Positions 10,979 to 23,528 of a stretch of 64,000 nt of DNA are shown in pieces (within the stretch, counting starts at the first letter, position 1; every line of letters starts with the position of its first letter). The stretch is from the NCBI GenBank assembly GCA_902728285.1, contig CACVBU010000681.1:1438046-1502045 (forward strand), given 5' to 3'. Under the pieces are notes generated by a model, which ran no database searches, was not told where the DNA came from, and was given only the letters and a program-made list of their open reading frames with translations. The position numbers and the translations under genes were made by a program. Source of the stretch: Clytia hemisphaerica (taxonomy: Eukaryota > Cnidaria > Hydrozoa > Leptothecata > Clytiidae).

Positions 10979-13900
10979 ATGCAGCGACAACAAGGTGAAA
11001 AGCGGAAAAAAAGGTAAGTGGATCGTTTTTTTATCATTTTTTACGTTTCTTTGACATTCTGACACCCCTGTCTCAGTGACATGGAAAGACCCATTCAGCA
11101 AGTGTATTATTGAGCAACTTGAAAATTTGTTTTTATGAATGTTATTGCATCTGCCTTATTTTTTGTGTGTTTTAATCCATACTGTATTGTCTACGACCAC
11201 CCGGGGGAAGACTTTTTTTGGAGTCGGAATTCTCTCAATGGATACCCCTGTGGCAAAAATTTCGGCCCTGGTGGGAAAATACTTTAGAATTTTAGCCCCA
11301 CTTGGTAATTAATTTTTATTTCATCCTCATTCGATAGTCAATGTTATTTCTAACTTTTCTTCCCTTTTGGCCGAGGTTCTCTCTCTCTGGAGGTAGATAA
11401 TTTGCCAAAATTTAGTCATTTCAGTGGTCCGTCCATTGGTCTTTAGTCTGTTGTTCCACATGGGGGGGGGGCACTTAGGCAAAAATGGGCGATGGGTATG
11501 TGCGGACAGTAGGGGTCGGTTTTTTCACCTTTCAAAGTCTCTCTAAGGGTAGGAAAAATCAGACAGTTTTAAATTAGTCTCTCTAAGGGTCGGAAAATTC
11601 AGGACTTTTAGGAATTTTTTGATTTCCAGAGGGTATTTCTCTCTAAGGGTATGACTTTTTTCATAAATCGAAAAAAAAAAATACAATAAGTCTCTTCAAG
11701 GGTCACCTTTTTAGCAGAAATCAGTCTTTCTAAGGGTCAGTTTTCGGAGGTCCCGTCCACACATACCCCTCATTCGCCAACCCTAGTACCCCCCCCCCGG
11801 GAGTCCAATATGTTTGTTTAAATCTAACCGAGACGATTGATCAATATATTTACGTTTTGTCAGGCTTCCAGCCGATGTGAACGCATTTTCTAAACCCAAA
11901 CGTACGTACCGAGGGTACAGTGACAGTCAACTAAAGGAAGGGTTACGCCTTATGCAAGATGAGGGGCTGACATCACGGGAAGCGGCAGCTGCAGTCGGCA
12001 TAAAAAGCCATACGACACTTTGGCGTCATGCGACTGGTAAGTTTTTGGTTATTCCCTTGCTGGCAATATTCCCTCGTACTCATTTCCCTTTTCCGTGGAT
12101 TGTGTATCGCTTGTTGGAATTATTGAAAAGTAGACATTCCTTTTTCACCGACTAAGTGTCCAATTTTTTCGTTTACGGGCTTGAAGTGGGGGGGGGGCTC
12201 AGTTACCAGATTAAATAGTTCTTGTTATTTTAACTTTTTGAGCAACTGGGTGTGTAGCACTCACAGAAGCACCATCTTTGTCCATCAGTGATATCAAAAA
12301 GTGATACTCTGACTACGCGATTGTGGGGTTCCTAGCGTGAACTATCTTCTCTTACATTTAACAAAAAACACGCCATTGATATACCTTCTATACCCAACGC
12401 CCTATTCAATATCACGTAAAAAAAGTTTACTTTTTTGGTTTCAGGAAAATCACAGAAAAAAGTTGGGCGCCCATTTGCCTTATCGGAACAAACTGAAAAG
12501 TATCTCGCTAGTTTGGTGCAAGAATTGGCAAGATGGCGCGTGCCTTTGGAAACACGCGATTTGTCGGGATTGGTTCAGTTTTACGTTCGACGCCAACGCC
12601 TATTGGTAACTACAGTTAACTTTTTTACATACGAGCTTACCATAGTTGAAACATGTGAAAGGCCTGGTGTTATTTTGTATTAGTTCTTGAGGCGCTTGAA
12701 ACTAGGGGGTGGTGGTGCTTTTCCTGAATCACCTTTTTTTAGGATGCATTTTGGCACACGAGACCCAAGGTACTTTTCACCAAATACATTTTTCAATGAT
12801 GTCATGCCGGAAAAGAAAAATTTTCGTTCGTTAACAAGGCTATTGTAAACACACTTAGCCATTAGAAAAAAGTTCCCCCGATCTTAACATGCTTAATGTA
12901 TCATAAATATTGAATAGTTTACGATTTAAACGCTTCATTTGACATGAGAAAGGAATATATACTGAGACAGGGGTTGTGCAGGTGGAATGCTAGAAATTCA
13001 ATTTCTCTCACAACCCCTGTCTCATTGAGCGATTTGGGAGAGGTCATTGTCTATTGTTGCATAGCTGATTTTTGTACTCTTGAATGTAACAACGATATGA
13101 AATACGGGAATCTCTTATTTAGTGATTTTTACTTTATAGAAATTCAGATCGCGGAAGGGCAGACCTTCAGACAAATGGGTGAGACGTTTTGTTCGACGCC
13201 ACAAACTTTCCTTTCGGAAAGCTGACAAGCTGAAGACCGCTAGGGCGTCCGTAACACGTGACCAAATTATCAACTATTGCAGGAACATAGCAGAAGAGTT
13301 AGAAGGTAAGACAATATGCTCCTCTTTACGACGACCGTTACATTTACATTTACACGACCGCATTTTTATTTATTCAGTAAGAAATTCTTGAACATACGCA
13401 CATTCGCTTCTCGCTTCTCGCTTCTCGAATTTAATTCCAAAGATTACCTGATCATTGATGTTTAAACCATTTGTTTTTTTTACAGGTGTACCAAACAACT
13501 GCATTTTTAACTTCGATGAGACCAATTTTGCCAACAACATCAACACTGGGAAGGTATATGTCCAAATTACGTGTATTTTTTTATTTTGATAGCGAAACTG
13601 TGCGCAATGGAGGGGTAGCACAAGCCTGCTTACACTGAATATGGCTAGATCATAAGTTCATTATTTTAAACGTTGCCAAAAATGTATGTTTATCCAAGCG
13701 AAGAGACGTTTTTTCTAAATTTGTTTGATTTCAATAGGGTTTTAACACCGAGCTTTATATGGACCCTAGTGAGGCAGTAATTATTTTGGTCAACTGCAAA
13801 GTCTTTTATCAGATTTTCTATAAGCGTGGTGCTCTAAGCACTACTGAATACCGTTGTAGATGCAATTTAAGCACTAGGTCAGGTTTTTCTTGAATAATTG

Positions 13901-16794
13901 TGATGACATTGCGCCCGTTGACGTAAATTTTGACAATGGCATTGCTTTTTCCTGTGGATACAACTTGAAATATAAGCCACTTACGGTGAATCTCGTGGTT
14001 GAATATGGGTTAATAACTTGAGGCCCTCTCTTTATATTGTAAGGTGATTGTGAAGCGTGGTATGCGGCGAGTGGAGAAAGTTGTGGACACCAGCAAACAA
14101 AACATATCCGTTATGTTTTGTGGTGACGCGGATGGCAATTTCCTCCCCCCAATGGTGGTATATAAATCCAAATGGGTTTGGGACAAATGGACGGAAGGCG
14201 GTCCTAGAGGTGAGATATGCCATTTCTTGTAATTAGCTCATTAACCTTGTCGCTTTTGCATTGTACTGATAGACAGAAGGTATTACCATTGTGTTGCTCT
14301 AATGGTAAAGTCGGACATTTTTCCACCCGTTTGTTCGGAGGTTAGGCAGAATTTCCGGAAATGTAACCCTTTTTAGACGTACTTGAACAGGCTAGGGGCA
14401 CAACCTACATGTTTGATGAGAGAACTTTTTTATATTTTTAGGAACTGTTTATTCACACTCCGCAAAAGGCTGGTTCGAGACCCGTACGTTCGGGCAATGG
14501 TTCAAGTTGGTCCTGCTACCACACTTGCAAAAATTACCACCCGGAAAAAAAGTCATCATTGGCGACAATCTAGGATGTCATTTTTCTGCTGAGGTGTGTT
14601 ATATTTGTGCGACACAAAACAAATCGGTTTTTTACTAAACTTTTCGCAATAAAACATGCTTGAAAGTGTCTCCGCTGAAAGTTTACATATCCACACAATT
14701 TCTTAACCCGACAGCAGTGAGCGTCATATAATAGCTATCTATCTTCTCTTAAACACAGGTCATTTCGCTATGTAAGGAAAATGCGATCAGTTTCTTACCT
14801 CTCGTGCCAAACTCTACCCATCTTTGCCAGCCGTTGGATGTGGCAGTATTCAAGCCACTGAAGCAAGTTTGGAGCGGTGTGCTAAGCAAGTGGCGCTCGG
14901 AGACAGGCATGAAAAAAGAAATCCCCAAGACATCGTTTCCCCTGCTGTTAAGGCGGACGTGCATGAACCTCACACCAAAGAACTTGAAGTCCGGTACGTT
15001 TTTTTACCACCATTCGCTTTGTTTACCACAAAGTGGGAGACATAAGGAGTATGTTGCCATCAATATTCGCTTTATGGGTAGGACATGTTTGCCCGTGATA
15101 TAAAAGCATTTCTCCCTCAATTGAAAGATAATCCTTTTGATAAGAAAAGTTTCCCAAATTCGAAGAAAGAAAACAATGACGGTCGGCTTTCAAAACAGGG
15201 GTTTAAAAGTGAATAGTTGGGCTATTTACCAAAGCATTAAACTAATAGCTAGCTATTCTTTATAATTTTTAGGATTTCGTACATGTGGTATCGCTCCTGT
15301 GAACAAGGATGAAATCCTGAAAAAAATCCCCCCCGAGGAAAGAAATGTTACGGACGTTCTCAACCAGGGGACGGTAGAACTCTTGAAAGAAATGTACCCG
15401 AAAAACACAAGTAAGGCCACGTTATTTAAAAAGAACAATTCTGTGTGCTTGAGTATACATAGAATCGATTCTAAAGTATACCTTAAGTGGATAAATTTTG
15501 ACGTTCATTTAATTTGGCGACTGGACAAAATGCGATTTTTTGGCGGGGATTTAATTTGGTGAATTTTGTTAAAATTCGCCAAATTTCCCTATTTTAATTC
15601 CCTCTAAAATTTATCCATTTGTGGTAATTATCGGTGAATTTAGTTTCCCAATATACCAATTATATATAATTGAAATATTACATTTCACAGCTCAGACACA
15701 GAAAAGAGGCCGTAAAGTCGAACCCGGCCGTAACGTGGCAGATATGAGCACGGACGAGGAAGACAGCGAAAGTGACACCGTGTTGGAAGAGGAAGAAGAA
15801 GAGGAAGAAGAAGAAGTAACGGACTGGTCCGACGAAGAAAGTGAAGACGAAGAACTGGACAATGAAGAGGATAATGAAGATCTTGGTGACCGACATGACT
15901 ATTTTATCACGACTGAACATCAGGAAGAGCTAGATGAGGACATAGTAAGTGACATTCACTGCGGTATATAACTATAACCATTTGGGGCTATTTTTATCAT
16001 GTCACCCTACATTTGCGAGGATATCGGAAGACCATAGGGATTATTCGACAATATCTTATTTATATAACCTCTATTATCAAATGGGTATGCGATTAGGCCG
16101 TCCCGGCCATCTTTGGAAAAGGACATAAAATGACACGCATGGTTGTGTACAAGTTTTAACCTCGATAATTTGCCCTTAAAGGATTATGCTGTTGACTACG
16201 AGTTCGACGAGAACGTTTCACCTTATGAGGAAGACGACGAAGACGACGAGCTGTCAGAGGGTGTTTGCACGGTGGAGATCAACAGGCCAAAACGACAAGA
16301 GCCATCGGCATGTCAAGTACACAACGAACAAAATGATGATGAAGAAGAAGCAGAAGGACAATGGAATTGTTTCAAGTGTAAAAAAGATTATGACGATGCC
16401 AATGAAGAAATGTAAGACTTTTTAATAGCATCTGCCGGTATATATTACATTCTTGATTGCCGTTGGAAGCATAGCAACATAGAACCAAAGGAAATTAGTC
16501 TCAGTTTTTAACACAAGACGACACAAGATTGGCTAAATAAGTTACTCATATCATGCTAAGGCTTACTCGTGGCCAGTGAAAAGCTCATAGGCACCAAAAT
16601 AAGATCTAACATGTTAGCCTGAGTTTACAAGAGAAAAGTTATCGTTATTTCATAGATGGGTTGAATGCGAGTTTCACAAATGTCGGAAACGCTTCCACGT
16701 GGAATGCAGCGGAATTCGTGGTGGGCCCTACACCTGCGAAGAACAACTGAAAGATGTCAACTTCCGGTGTCGACATTGTCGTCGAATGAAATGA
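10979..16794 (+). CDS. pogo-like transposase with psq HTH and C-terminal PHD-like finger (12 exons)
   Basis: Exons: 10979-11013, 11864-12036, 12445-12605, 13140-13305, 13486-13553, 14044-14209, 14442-14593, 14759-14993, 15273-15410, 15691-15944, 16182-16411, 16656-16794. All introns are GT-AG and all phases match, giving 638 residues without a stop. The start is the first ATG after an in-frame TAG at 10976. Residues 1-12 hold a basic KRKKR. A psq-type HTH spans about 22-68 and a CENP-B-like HTH about 85-175 (WVRRFVRRHKLSFRK). The catalytic acids are D189 (FNFDET), D298 (IGDNLGCH) and D334 (QPLDVAVFKPLK), a DD35D triad. An acidic tail (about 435-575) has a run of glutamates. A Cys/His finger fills 579-638 (CFKC, WVEC, HKC, FHVEC, CRHC). 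It would bind element ends and catalyse cut-and-paste; the finger may read chromatin. Domestication is possible, but the flanking TIRs argue for a mobile element. Confidence 0.85.
11014..11863 (+). repeat. Transposon intron 1 with degenerate tandem repeat
   Basis: Between about 11520 and 11745 the phrase tctctctaagggt recurs about five times at intervals of roughly 45-60 bp. It is framed by a G-run (about 11462) and a ccccccccccgggag run (about 11790), so this is probably a small inserted foldback element. No exon was seen here. Confidence 0.55.
12963..13024. repeat. Short foldback in transposon intron 3
   Basis: The 16-base arms tgagacaggggttgtg (12963-12978) and cacaacccctgtctca (13009-13024) are perfect complements with a 30-base loop. 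Related phrases occur at 11062-11076 and as a degraded pair at about 17667 and 17748, so this looks like a small dispersed family. Confidence 0.65.
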
Positions 16795-17410
16795 TTTATT
16801 TTCGGCCATCCATGCATTTGTATTTGTAAACTATTTTTTCGTTTGTCAATATTCGTCAATAATATCTTCATTGCAAAGGAATCTTAAACGTTACAGACCT
16901 CTGTTTTTCGGGTTTGAGTTTTGTAAATTTACATTTTTTAAATTTTTTTTCGCTAAATTGAGCAAAATTCAGCTCATCCCCCACTTGTTTCCAGACTCCA
17001 GACCTTTTCAGGACCCCGTCTCCCGTCCATGACATATATCGAAAATAGTTACAGCTGTAAATAATAAGAGGGGTTCCTTATTTTACTCTGAATAGCCTGG
17101 CTTTAGTCTGATATTTACCTTATTTTGTGAGGATTCCTAGAGGTACCGCTACAACCCCTAAAAACAGTTTGAATCAGTCCCTCGACGGTTTATTTAAAGT
17201 AGCTGGGACTAAATGGCGAATTACAAAAAATACGCTGTGAAAGGAGAACAAAGAGATATTGTTTTTGAGTCTTTACCGGAAGGGGCAGATTTGTGTATAT
17301 CAAATTCCCATCAAGTTTCAGGCCTCAATTCTGTGGTCCATCTTGTGTTTTCGGTCTTTGAAACATCCCCGGCTGATTACCGAAAAACAATTTTCATCAG
17401 CGATAAAATA

Positions 17411-17635
17411 CTTTAGGCGTACAAACTTTCGCGAGCAGAAACTTTCGCGAGGATGAAAAATCGCGAAATTCACGACATTTACTTTAGCGAATTTAACGGG
17501 AAAATATTTTTCGCGAGCATAAACTTTCGCGAATGGCCCTTCCTAGAATTTTTAAAGACATTTACTTTCGCGAATAAGGCAAAAATTCGCGAAAATCGCG
17601 AAAGTTTCTGCTCGCGAAAGTTTCTACGCCTAAAG
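17411..17635. mobile_element. MITE rich in TTTCGCGA, 225 bp
   Basis: Left end ctttaggcgtacaaac and right end complement of ctttaggcgtagaaac, flanked by TA (17409-17410, 17636-17637). Both arms then carry tttcgcgagcagaaactttc. The interior repeats ttcgcgaa/tttcgcga about ten times. Non-coding. Confidence 0.8.
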
Positions 17636-18226
17636 TACTACAACGTACGAGTCAACAACGGGTCACCGAGACAGGGGTGTCTTAAGGAAAGAAGGAACAC
17701 TCGTGACATAATTACTTCGAGCTCCACCTCAAAGATCCATAATTCTTACAATACCCCCGTCTCAAATATCATAACGAACTCAACTAGACATTAAATTTTG
17801 GCATGTGATAAACAATTAAGTCGTGATTCCTCTTCTTTTGTTCCTTTGATACTGTGTGGTGTACTTCTTCGTCGTGTCTCTTTTCGTTTCTTTTTAATTA
17901 TGCTATTAAATTTTGTTGAGAACAATTTTTTTTTCATTTGACAGTGTTGGCGCGTATTCAGTTTGTTGTTGTTATGAAATTAGCACCGTTGCAAGTTGTG
18001 GACTTTGAAGAACATTTTTTGGTCATCTTTGGATTAACGACGTTTTCGATTGAAGTTTCTGTTTGGATCAATGTATGGTAATCTAAAAAGTAATAAGGTA
18101 GAAGCTTATTTTGTGAAAGTTTCATTGCTATAACTTTTCTAGGTTAAAAGATATAGCTTCGTTTAGTCAAAAAACGCTGTTTTTCGTTGCAAGTTATGGC
18201 CGTTTACGGTATTTTATGAAAAAAAG

Positions 18227-18638
18227 CATAGACATATTATATACCAATCGACGCGTTCTTTGACGTAGATTAAGAAAAAGGTCAGTAACTATGTCTGAAA
18301 ATTTGAAAATAAAAAGCTACAAGCTTCCGAAGTTTTGATGACGTCATATTTACACTTTCTTTAGGATCGATTTTCTCGAGTTAGGTTGAGAAATCATATA
18401 TATCCACTTAAAAGTCTTCTATATCGATTTTTGAGAGCTCTCGAATGGCGGTCTTAGATTTCAAATTTGAGAAGTTTGAATTTTTGATTTTTTTTTCGTC
18501 TCGGACAGGTAAAATTGACGTTACGGACATAAAGGAAAAGCGTTCTAACTTTTTATAGCAAAATTTTCAGATATGGTTACTGATCATTTTCTTAATCTAC
18601 GTTAAAAAACGCTTCAATCGGTATATAATATGTCTATG
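18227..18638. mobile_element. Hairpin element nested in the right TIR of the pogo-like transposon
   Basis: Arms of about 80 bp: catagacatattatatacc at 18227, answered by ggtatataatatgtctatg ending at 18638. The arms continue through a shared cgtagattaagaaaa block with only scattered mismatches. The pogo TIR sequence resumes on both sides, so this insertion is younger than the transposon's own right end. Exact target bases are unclear. Confidence 0.7.
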
Positions 18639-18894
18639 TTGGTTCTCAAAATTTTTTCAGTTAGCCTATGGGCACGCATGACGTCATCAGGTACTAAAAT
18701 ATTACCGGACACGTCCGGTAAGTAATTTCAACAACTCCGGTTGATGGTTTCTAGATATTTAGGTTGTATATTTTCAATTAAAAGTGGTTTGGGATTGTTC
18801 GCACCCCGTCCAATTATTTTGTGACCTCAGCTGCCTGTCTAATATCGTCCCTCCAGGATCCAAGTCAATTTTTTCAATCTGCAGACCTAGATAG

Positions 18895-20041
18895 GCGTGT
18901 CACAAATCGATTTTAAGTCAGAAGAACGTCAATTGACGTATATGGGTGGGTGGGTTAAAGGTTGTTGACGTTTTTCAGAAACATCGATTTTTCATTACAT
19001 GCCAAATATTACTTCTCGCCATGTTTCTGTTTGATCGCTTCGTTTGTTTTGTTTTTGAAAACCAAAACAAACGGGCCGATGTTTATGTCTTTTCTTTGTT
19101 TGACGGCCCGGACGGCCCTTGAATTTTTGCAGATGGCCGTTCTTTCTGTCGCTACATACCGTGAGTGGTCCTAAATCCGACAGCCCTGCCTAAATAGACC
19201 TTTTTTCAAAGAGGCCACCCTGTTGAATAATTATGTAGTCCAGCAGAAAAAAATGATAAAACCATGCATAATTATTACAATATGCATGATACAGTAATTA
19301 TGCATGGCTCTATCATTGTTTTTATGGCTGGACTACATAATTATTCAACAGGACGTCCTCTTTGAAAAAAGGTCTATCCGATGGGGCTTTTCAAAGATAC
19401 AAACTAAAATAAAAACAAACCTTTCGCTGTGACGCAATGAAGATACCAAAGTGTCAACTAAACTGAGAGATTTGATACACTGAACCAATTGAACCTAATC
19501 ACAATAATTGCTTATATATTCTAAACATATTTTTTTATTACAAAATTGCTAACGTTTTAAAAACTTGAGCAATGGATTCAGAATAATAGAGGTAATCATT
19601 TTAACAACTCACACTTTTTTGATCACATTAATTGACAGCTTGACAGATGTTTTGTTTCGAAAGTTCTTGCAATAGTTTATTGTTCAACTTGGAGAGGGAA
19701 TGTTTGTAAACATAGAATTTTTTTTCATAGCAGTTATTTGGGGGGGTCAGATTTAGGCAGGGCTGTCGGATTTAAGACCATTCACGGTACTACGGAGATA
19801 ATTAATTACGGGAATTTTGTGAACAAGTTTAGAAATTATCTCCGTTTCTTTTTTTTTCAAATATAAACTATGCGAGCCGTAGTGAAAATCAAGATGACTG
19901 ACGAAACAGCAATGAAGGCAGTTTTTATTGATTTTCGGGGATATCAAGGTGTTTGACGTTTTTGGGTGTGGGTGGGTGGGTCAGCTTTTAAAACGTCAAT
20001 TGACGTTCTTCTAACCTAGAATCGATTTGTGACTGACCCCT
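18895..20041. mobile_element. Composite inverted-repeat element
   Basis: Outer arms: gtcacaaatcgatt with agaagaacgtcaattgacgt (18898-18938) against the complement at 19993-20034. Inner arms: taccgtgagtggtc plus aaatccgacagccctgcc (19156-19195) against 19749-19790. A foldback MITE (19197-19374) sits directly inside the left inner arm. This suggests at least two or three layered insertions. No transposase was seen. Confidence 0.55.
19197..19374. mobile_element. Foldback MITE (GACCTTTTTTC ends), copy 2
   Basis: Same family as 7901-8062, flanked by TA (19195-19196, 19375-19376). The left shoulder reads gaggccaccctg and the right one ggacgtcctc, so the arms have diverged at this one place. In copy 3 (55155) these two shoulders are swapped, meaning that copy is inserted in the opposite orientation. 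Confidence 0.85.
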
Positions 20042-20221
20042 TAGGGACAGTAAACTCGGTAGCTTATCAACTGACAACAACGACAATTCAAATTTCGCGG
20101 CAAGGGAGAACGTAAACTCACATAATTTGCATAATTATTCGTCGTTGACTTAATTCGTTTCATATCAAAAATATGAAATCACACCACACACAGAACATAA
20201 TATCCAAAACATTATTTAGAA

Positions 20222-22600
20222 TTTTTTGGACCTACCCCGGTGGGGTGGAGGTCCTATAAATTCACCTCTGTCCGTCCGTCCGTTCGTTACCAGCTTTTCT
20301 CGAGATTGAATCATAGGAATCATTTGATTTTTGGTTCAAAGGTGCAAAACGGTGGTGGCCAAAATGTGACGGAGCCCGATTTTCGAAAAAAAAAATTTTG
20401 GGGCAAATTTGGGCCAAAAAACGGCTAAAAAGCAGGTTTTTTGGACTTTGTGAAAAATTGGATCATTAATTTTTTCTGATTTTTTGCATGGAAGTAGGGT
20501 ACCATCATAGGTAAAAGATGGCTCAAGCAGATTTTTGCAAAAAAATTTATTTGGCTTAAAAAACGCATGTTTATCTATAAGAACCACTATTAATAAGCAT
20601 GCATCAATGTTCTTAGTCAAATTACTCAATTTCTTTATGAGATAGAAGTTTTTTGGACCTACCCCGGTGGAGGTCCTATAAATTAACCTTTGTCCGTCTG
20701 TCCGTCCGTTAGTTACCAGCTTTTCTCGAGATTGGCTCATTAGTTTTTTCTGATTTTTTGCACAATGATGCAAAATGGCAATGCCCAAAATGTGACGGAG
20801 CCCGATTTTCGAAAAAAAATTTTGGGGGGCAAATTTGGGCCAAAAAACGGCTAAAAAACGGGTTTATTGGACTTTGTGAAAAATTGGATCATTAATTTTT
20901 TCTGATTTTTTGCACAAAAGTAGGGTACCATCATAGGTATAAGATGGTTCAAGCAGATTTTTGCAAAAAAATTTTGTTGGCCCAAAAAACGCATGTTTAT
21001 CTATAAGAATCGCTATTAATAAGCATACATCGATGTTCTTAGTCAAATTACTCAATTTTTTTATGAGATAGATGTTTTTTCTGCTTAAGAGGGCTTACTT
21101 TTGAAGAAATATGTGTGTTTTAGTCAGGAAATTTGGGTTGCTTGGCGTGTTTTTATAGAAAAACTGGCCAAATTCGATATTTTTTTATAAGCACATTATC
21201 AATTACTTAGGTATTGGCTTTTCTCGAGATTGGCTCTTTCATTCTTTATGATTTTTTACACAAAGATGCATAACTATAAACCCTTGAATGTGACAGAGCC
21301 CGATTTTCGAAAAAAAATGTTTTGGGGCAAATTTGGGCCAAAAAACGGCTAAAAAACGGGTTTTTTGGACTTTGTGAAAAATTGGATCATTAATTTTTTC
21401 TGATTTTTTGCACGAAAGTAGGGTACCATCATAGGTATAAGATGGCTCAAGCAGATTTTTGCAAAATAATTTTGTTGGCTCAAAAAACGCATGTTTATCT
21501 ATAAGAATCACTATTAATAAGCATACATCAATGTTCTTAGTCAAATTACTCAATTTTTTTATGAGATAGATGTTTTTTCTGCTCAAGAGGACTTACTTTG
21601 AAGAATAGGTGTGTTTAGACAGGAAATTGGGTTTTTGCTTGGCGTGTTTTTTATAGAAAAACTGGCCAAATTCGATATTTTTTTATAAGCACATTATCAA
21701 TTTACTTAGGTATTGGCTTTTCTCGAGATTGGCTCTTTCATTCTTTATGATTTTTTACACAAAGATGCATAACTATAAACCCTTGAATGTGACAGAGAAC
21801 CCGATTTTCGAAAAAAAAAAAAAAAAAAATGTTTTTTTGGGCAAATTTGGGCCAAAAAACGGTTAAAAAACAGGTTTTTTGGACTTTGTGAAAAATTGGA
21901 TCGTTAATTTTTTCAAATTTTTTGCATAAAAGTAGGGTACCATCATAGGTAAAAGATGGCTTGAGCAGATTTTTTGCAAAAAATTTTGATGGCTCAAAAA
22001 ACGCATGTTTATCTATAAGAATCACTATTATAAGCATACATCATGTTCTTAGTCAAATTCTCATTTTTTTTAACATGAGATAGAGGTTTTTCCTTTCTAA
22101 CGAGTGTTTAGACAGGAAATTTTGTTGTTTGGCATGTTTTTATTGAAAAACTGGCCAAATTTGATATTTTTTTAAAGCACATTATAATTACTTAGGTATT
22201 AGATTGATTGGCTCTTTCATTTTCTACGATTTTTTGCATAAAGATCATAAATTATAACCCTCAAGTGACGGAGCCCGATTTTTGGAGAAAAAATTTTGGG
22301 GTATAGTTCAGCTAAAAAACGGCCATAAAAGGGTTTTTTGGACTTAGTGAAATATTGGACCATTGTTTTTTTTCTGATTTTTTGTATGAAGTAGATAAAA
22401 GATGGCTCAAGCAGACTTTTGATAAAAACGAATTTTTCAGCTCAAAGAAGCATCTTTATCAATAAGAATCACTATTAATAAACATATATCAATGTTCTTA
22501 GCCAAATTACTCAATTTTTTGGAGATGTTTTTTTGCTCACGAAGTCTTGAATATGAAAGAACATTTCAAGAGCATGAAATTTTGGTTTCCAAACGTTTTT
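20222..22600 (+). repeat. Array of about five 0.43-0.51 kb units with hairpin/microsatellite terminus
   Basis: Units share ttttttggactttgtgaaaa, tagggtaccatcatagg, aagatggctcaagcagattt, acgcatgtttatctataag and a closing tcaaattactcaattttt. These phrases recur at about 20437, 20862, 21358, 21871 and 22331. Two units begin with a terminal hairpin (ggacctaccccgg ... ggaggtcc, at about 20229 and 20653), a tccg microsatellite and ctaccagcttttctcgag. Frames on the minus strand through the units are spurious. Relatives are at 36060-36240 and, reversed, at 44645-46470. Confidence 0.75.
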
Positions 22601-23519
22601 TTATAAGAAACAAACGACTAATTTTAATAGATCGTCACTATGTGTGTTCTGAATGATTGTTTAATGGTCACGTCACGTAGATATCAATTATAAACGTGTT
22701 AAATGCATAATCCAGGTAGGTCTATCAAAGTATCACTTGTTTATTTTGTCTTTTTTTCTATCTTCTGATTGGCTCTTATTGTAAGATCAAATAAACAAAC
22801 TCACCGTCTTACAGTTTATGCGCTCCTTTTGTAAAATATAAAATGAAATTCTATTGTAAAGTGTGCCGATGGAGAGTGAAAGAAAAATTTGTTCATTTTT
22901 TTCAAAAATTTATGTTCGTGTTTTATGGAAAAGTCAACAAGAGACAATTCGTTTCTTCAGTGATAATTTTGTGTTTTGACATAAAAGTATTTTGTATGAT
23001 TTTTACAAAGCTCATCATAAAAATAACCTTCAACAAAATAAATAAAAATAACTTTAGACTAGCAGGCTAAAATACCGTATATATACAAAACAATGTAATC
23101 AATCCCCCCCCCCCCAAAAAACATTTTCTTGAGTCTTGAATTTGTATAGCTGTCACTGAAAATAAGCACCGACAATTTTATGTTCTTCAAAAACGAAAGA
23201 TGTCATTGTCTGTAAAATCGAGCATAAAGTCTCAAATTCATAAAACAACAAGAAACCACAACCAGTCAAAAGCCAAGAACTGTCTATCATCTATCCATTA
23301 CAGTATAATACAATATCATGCCATGCAATCCAATCAGAATACAGAACTACAGCATAGGATCTGTACAAGTACTCTCTCTTATATATTGCCACATACGATA
23401 GTCAATGTTCAATCACAATACATTATTAATTGCCATTCTGGAAACAAGCAACTTTTGCTGTCTTTACGACGAATAGCATTCTTTTTTCTTCATCAGTTCA
23501 ATTCTTCCCAAAAACAAGA
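22601..23519. other. Gene-free AT-rich stretch
   Basis: No supported gene. A C-run (about 23104) followed by A residues is the only notable feature. Confidence 0.45.
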
Positions 23520-23528
23520 GAAGCACTA

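Larger units (their letters stand above)
9694..18839 (+). mobile_element. Intron-containing pogo-like DNA transposon, 9.1 kb
   Basis: The left terminus GTCAGGCAGCTGAGGTCACA and the right terminus TGTGACCTCAGCTGCCTGTC are inverted repeats differing at one base, flanked by TA (9692-9693, 18840-18841) as in Tc1/mariner/pogo insertions. Similarity continues inward in blocks for about 200 bp: an ACCGGACG(C/T)GTCCG palindrome, tgatgacgtca, and ataccgtaaacggccataac (9877-9900 left; complement at 18190-18215 right). The right repeat is split by a nested hairpin element (18227-18638). Inside lies a single plus-strand gene with a DDE transposase, at 10979-16794. The element is unusually long for this superfamily and carries further small repeats in its introns and 3' region. 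Confidence 0.85.

Noticed and set aside
15678..15920. 80-codon minus-strand frame rich in Phe
   Set aside because: Antisense of the acidic exon of the pogo-like gene.
20336..22037. Several 60-150 codon minus-strand frames with similar sequence
   Set aside because: They are repeated because the DNA unit is repeated; stops differ by unit and there is no domain or codon signal.
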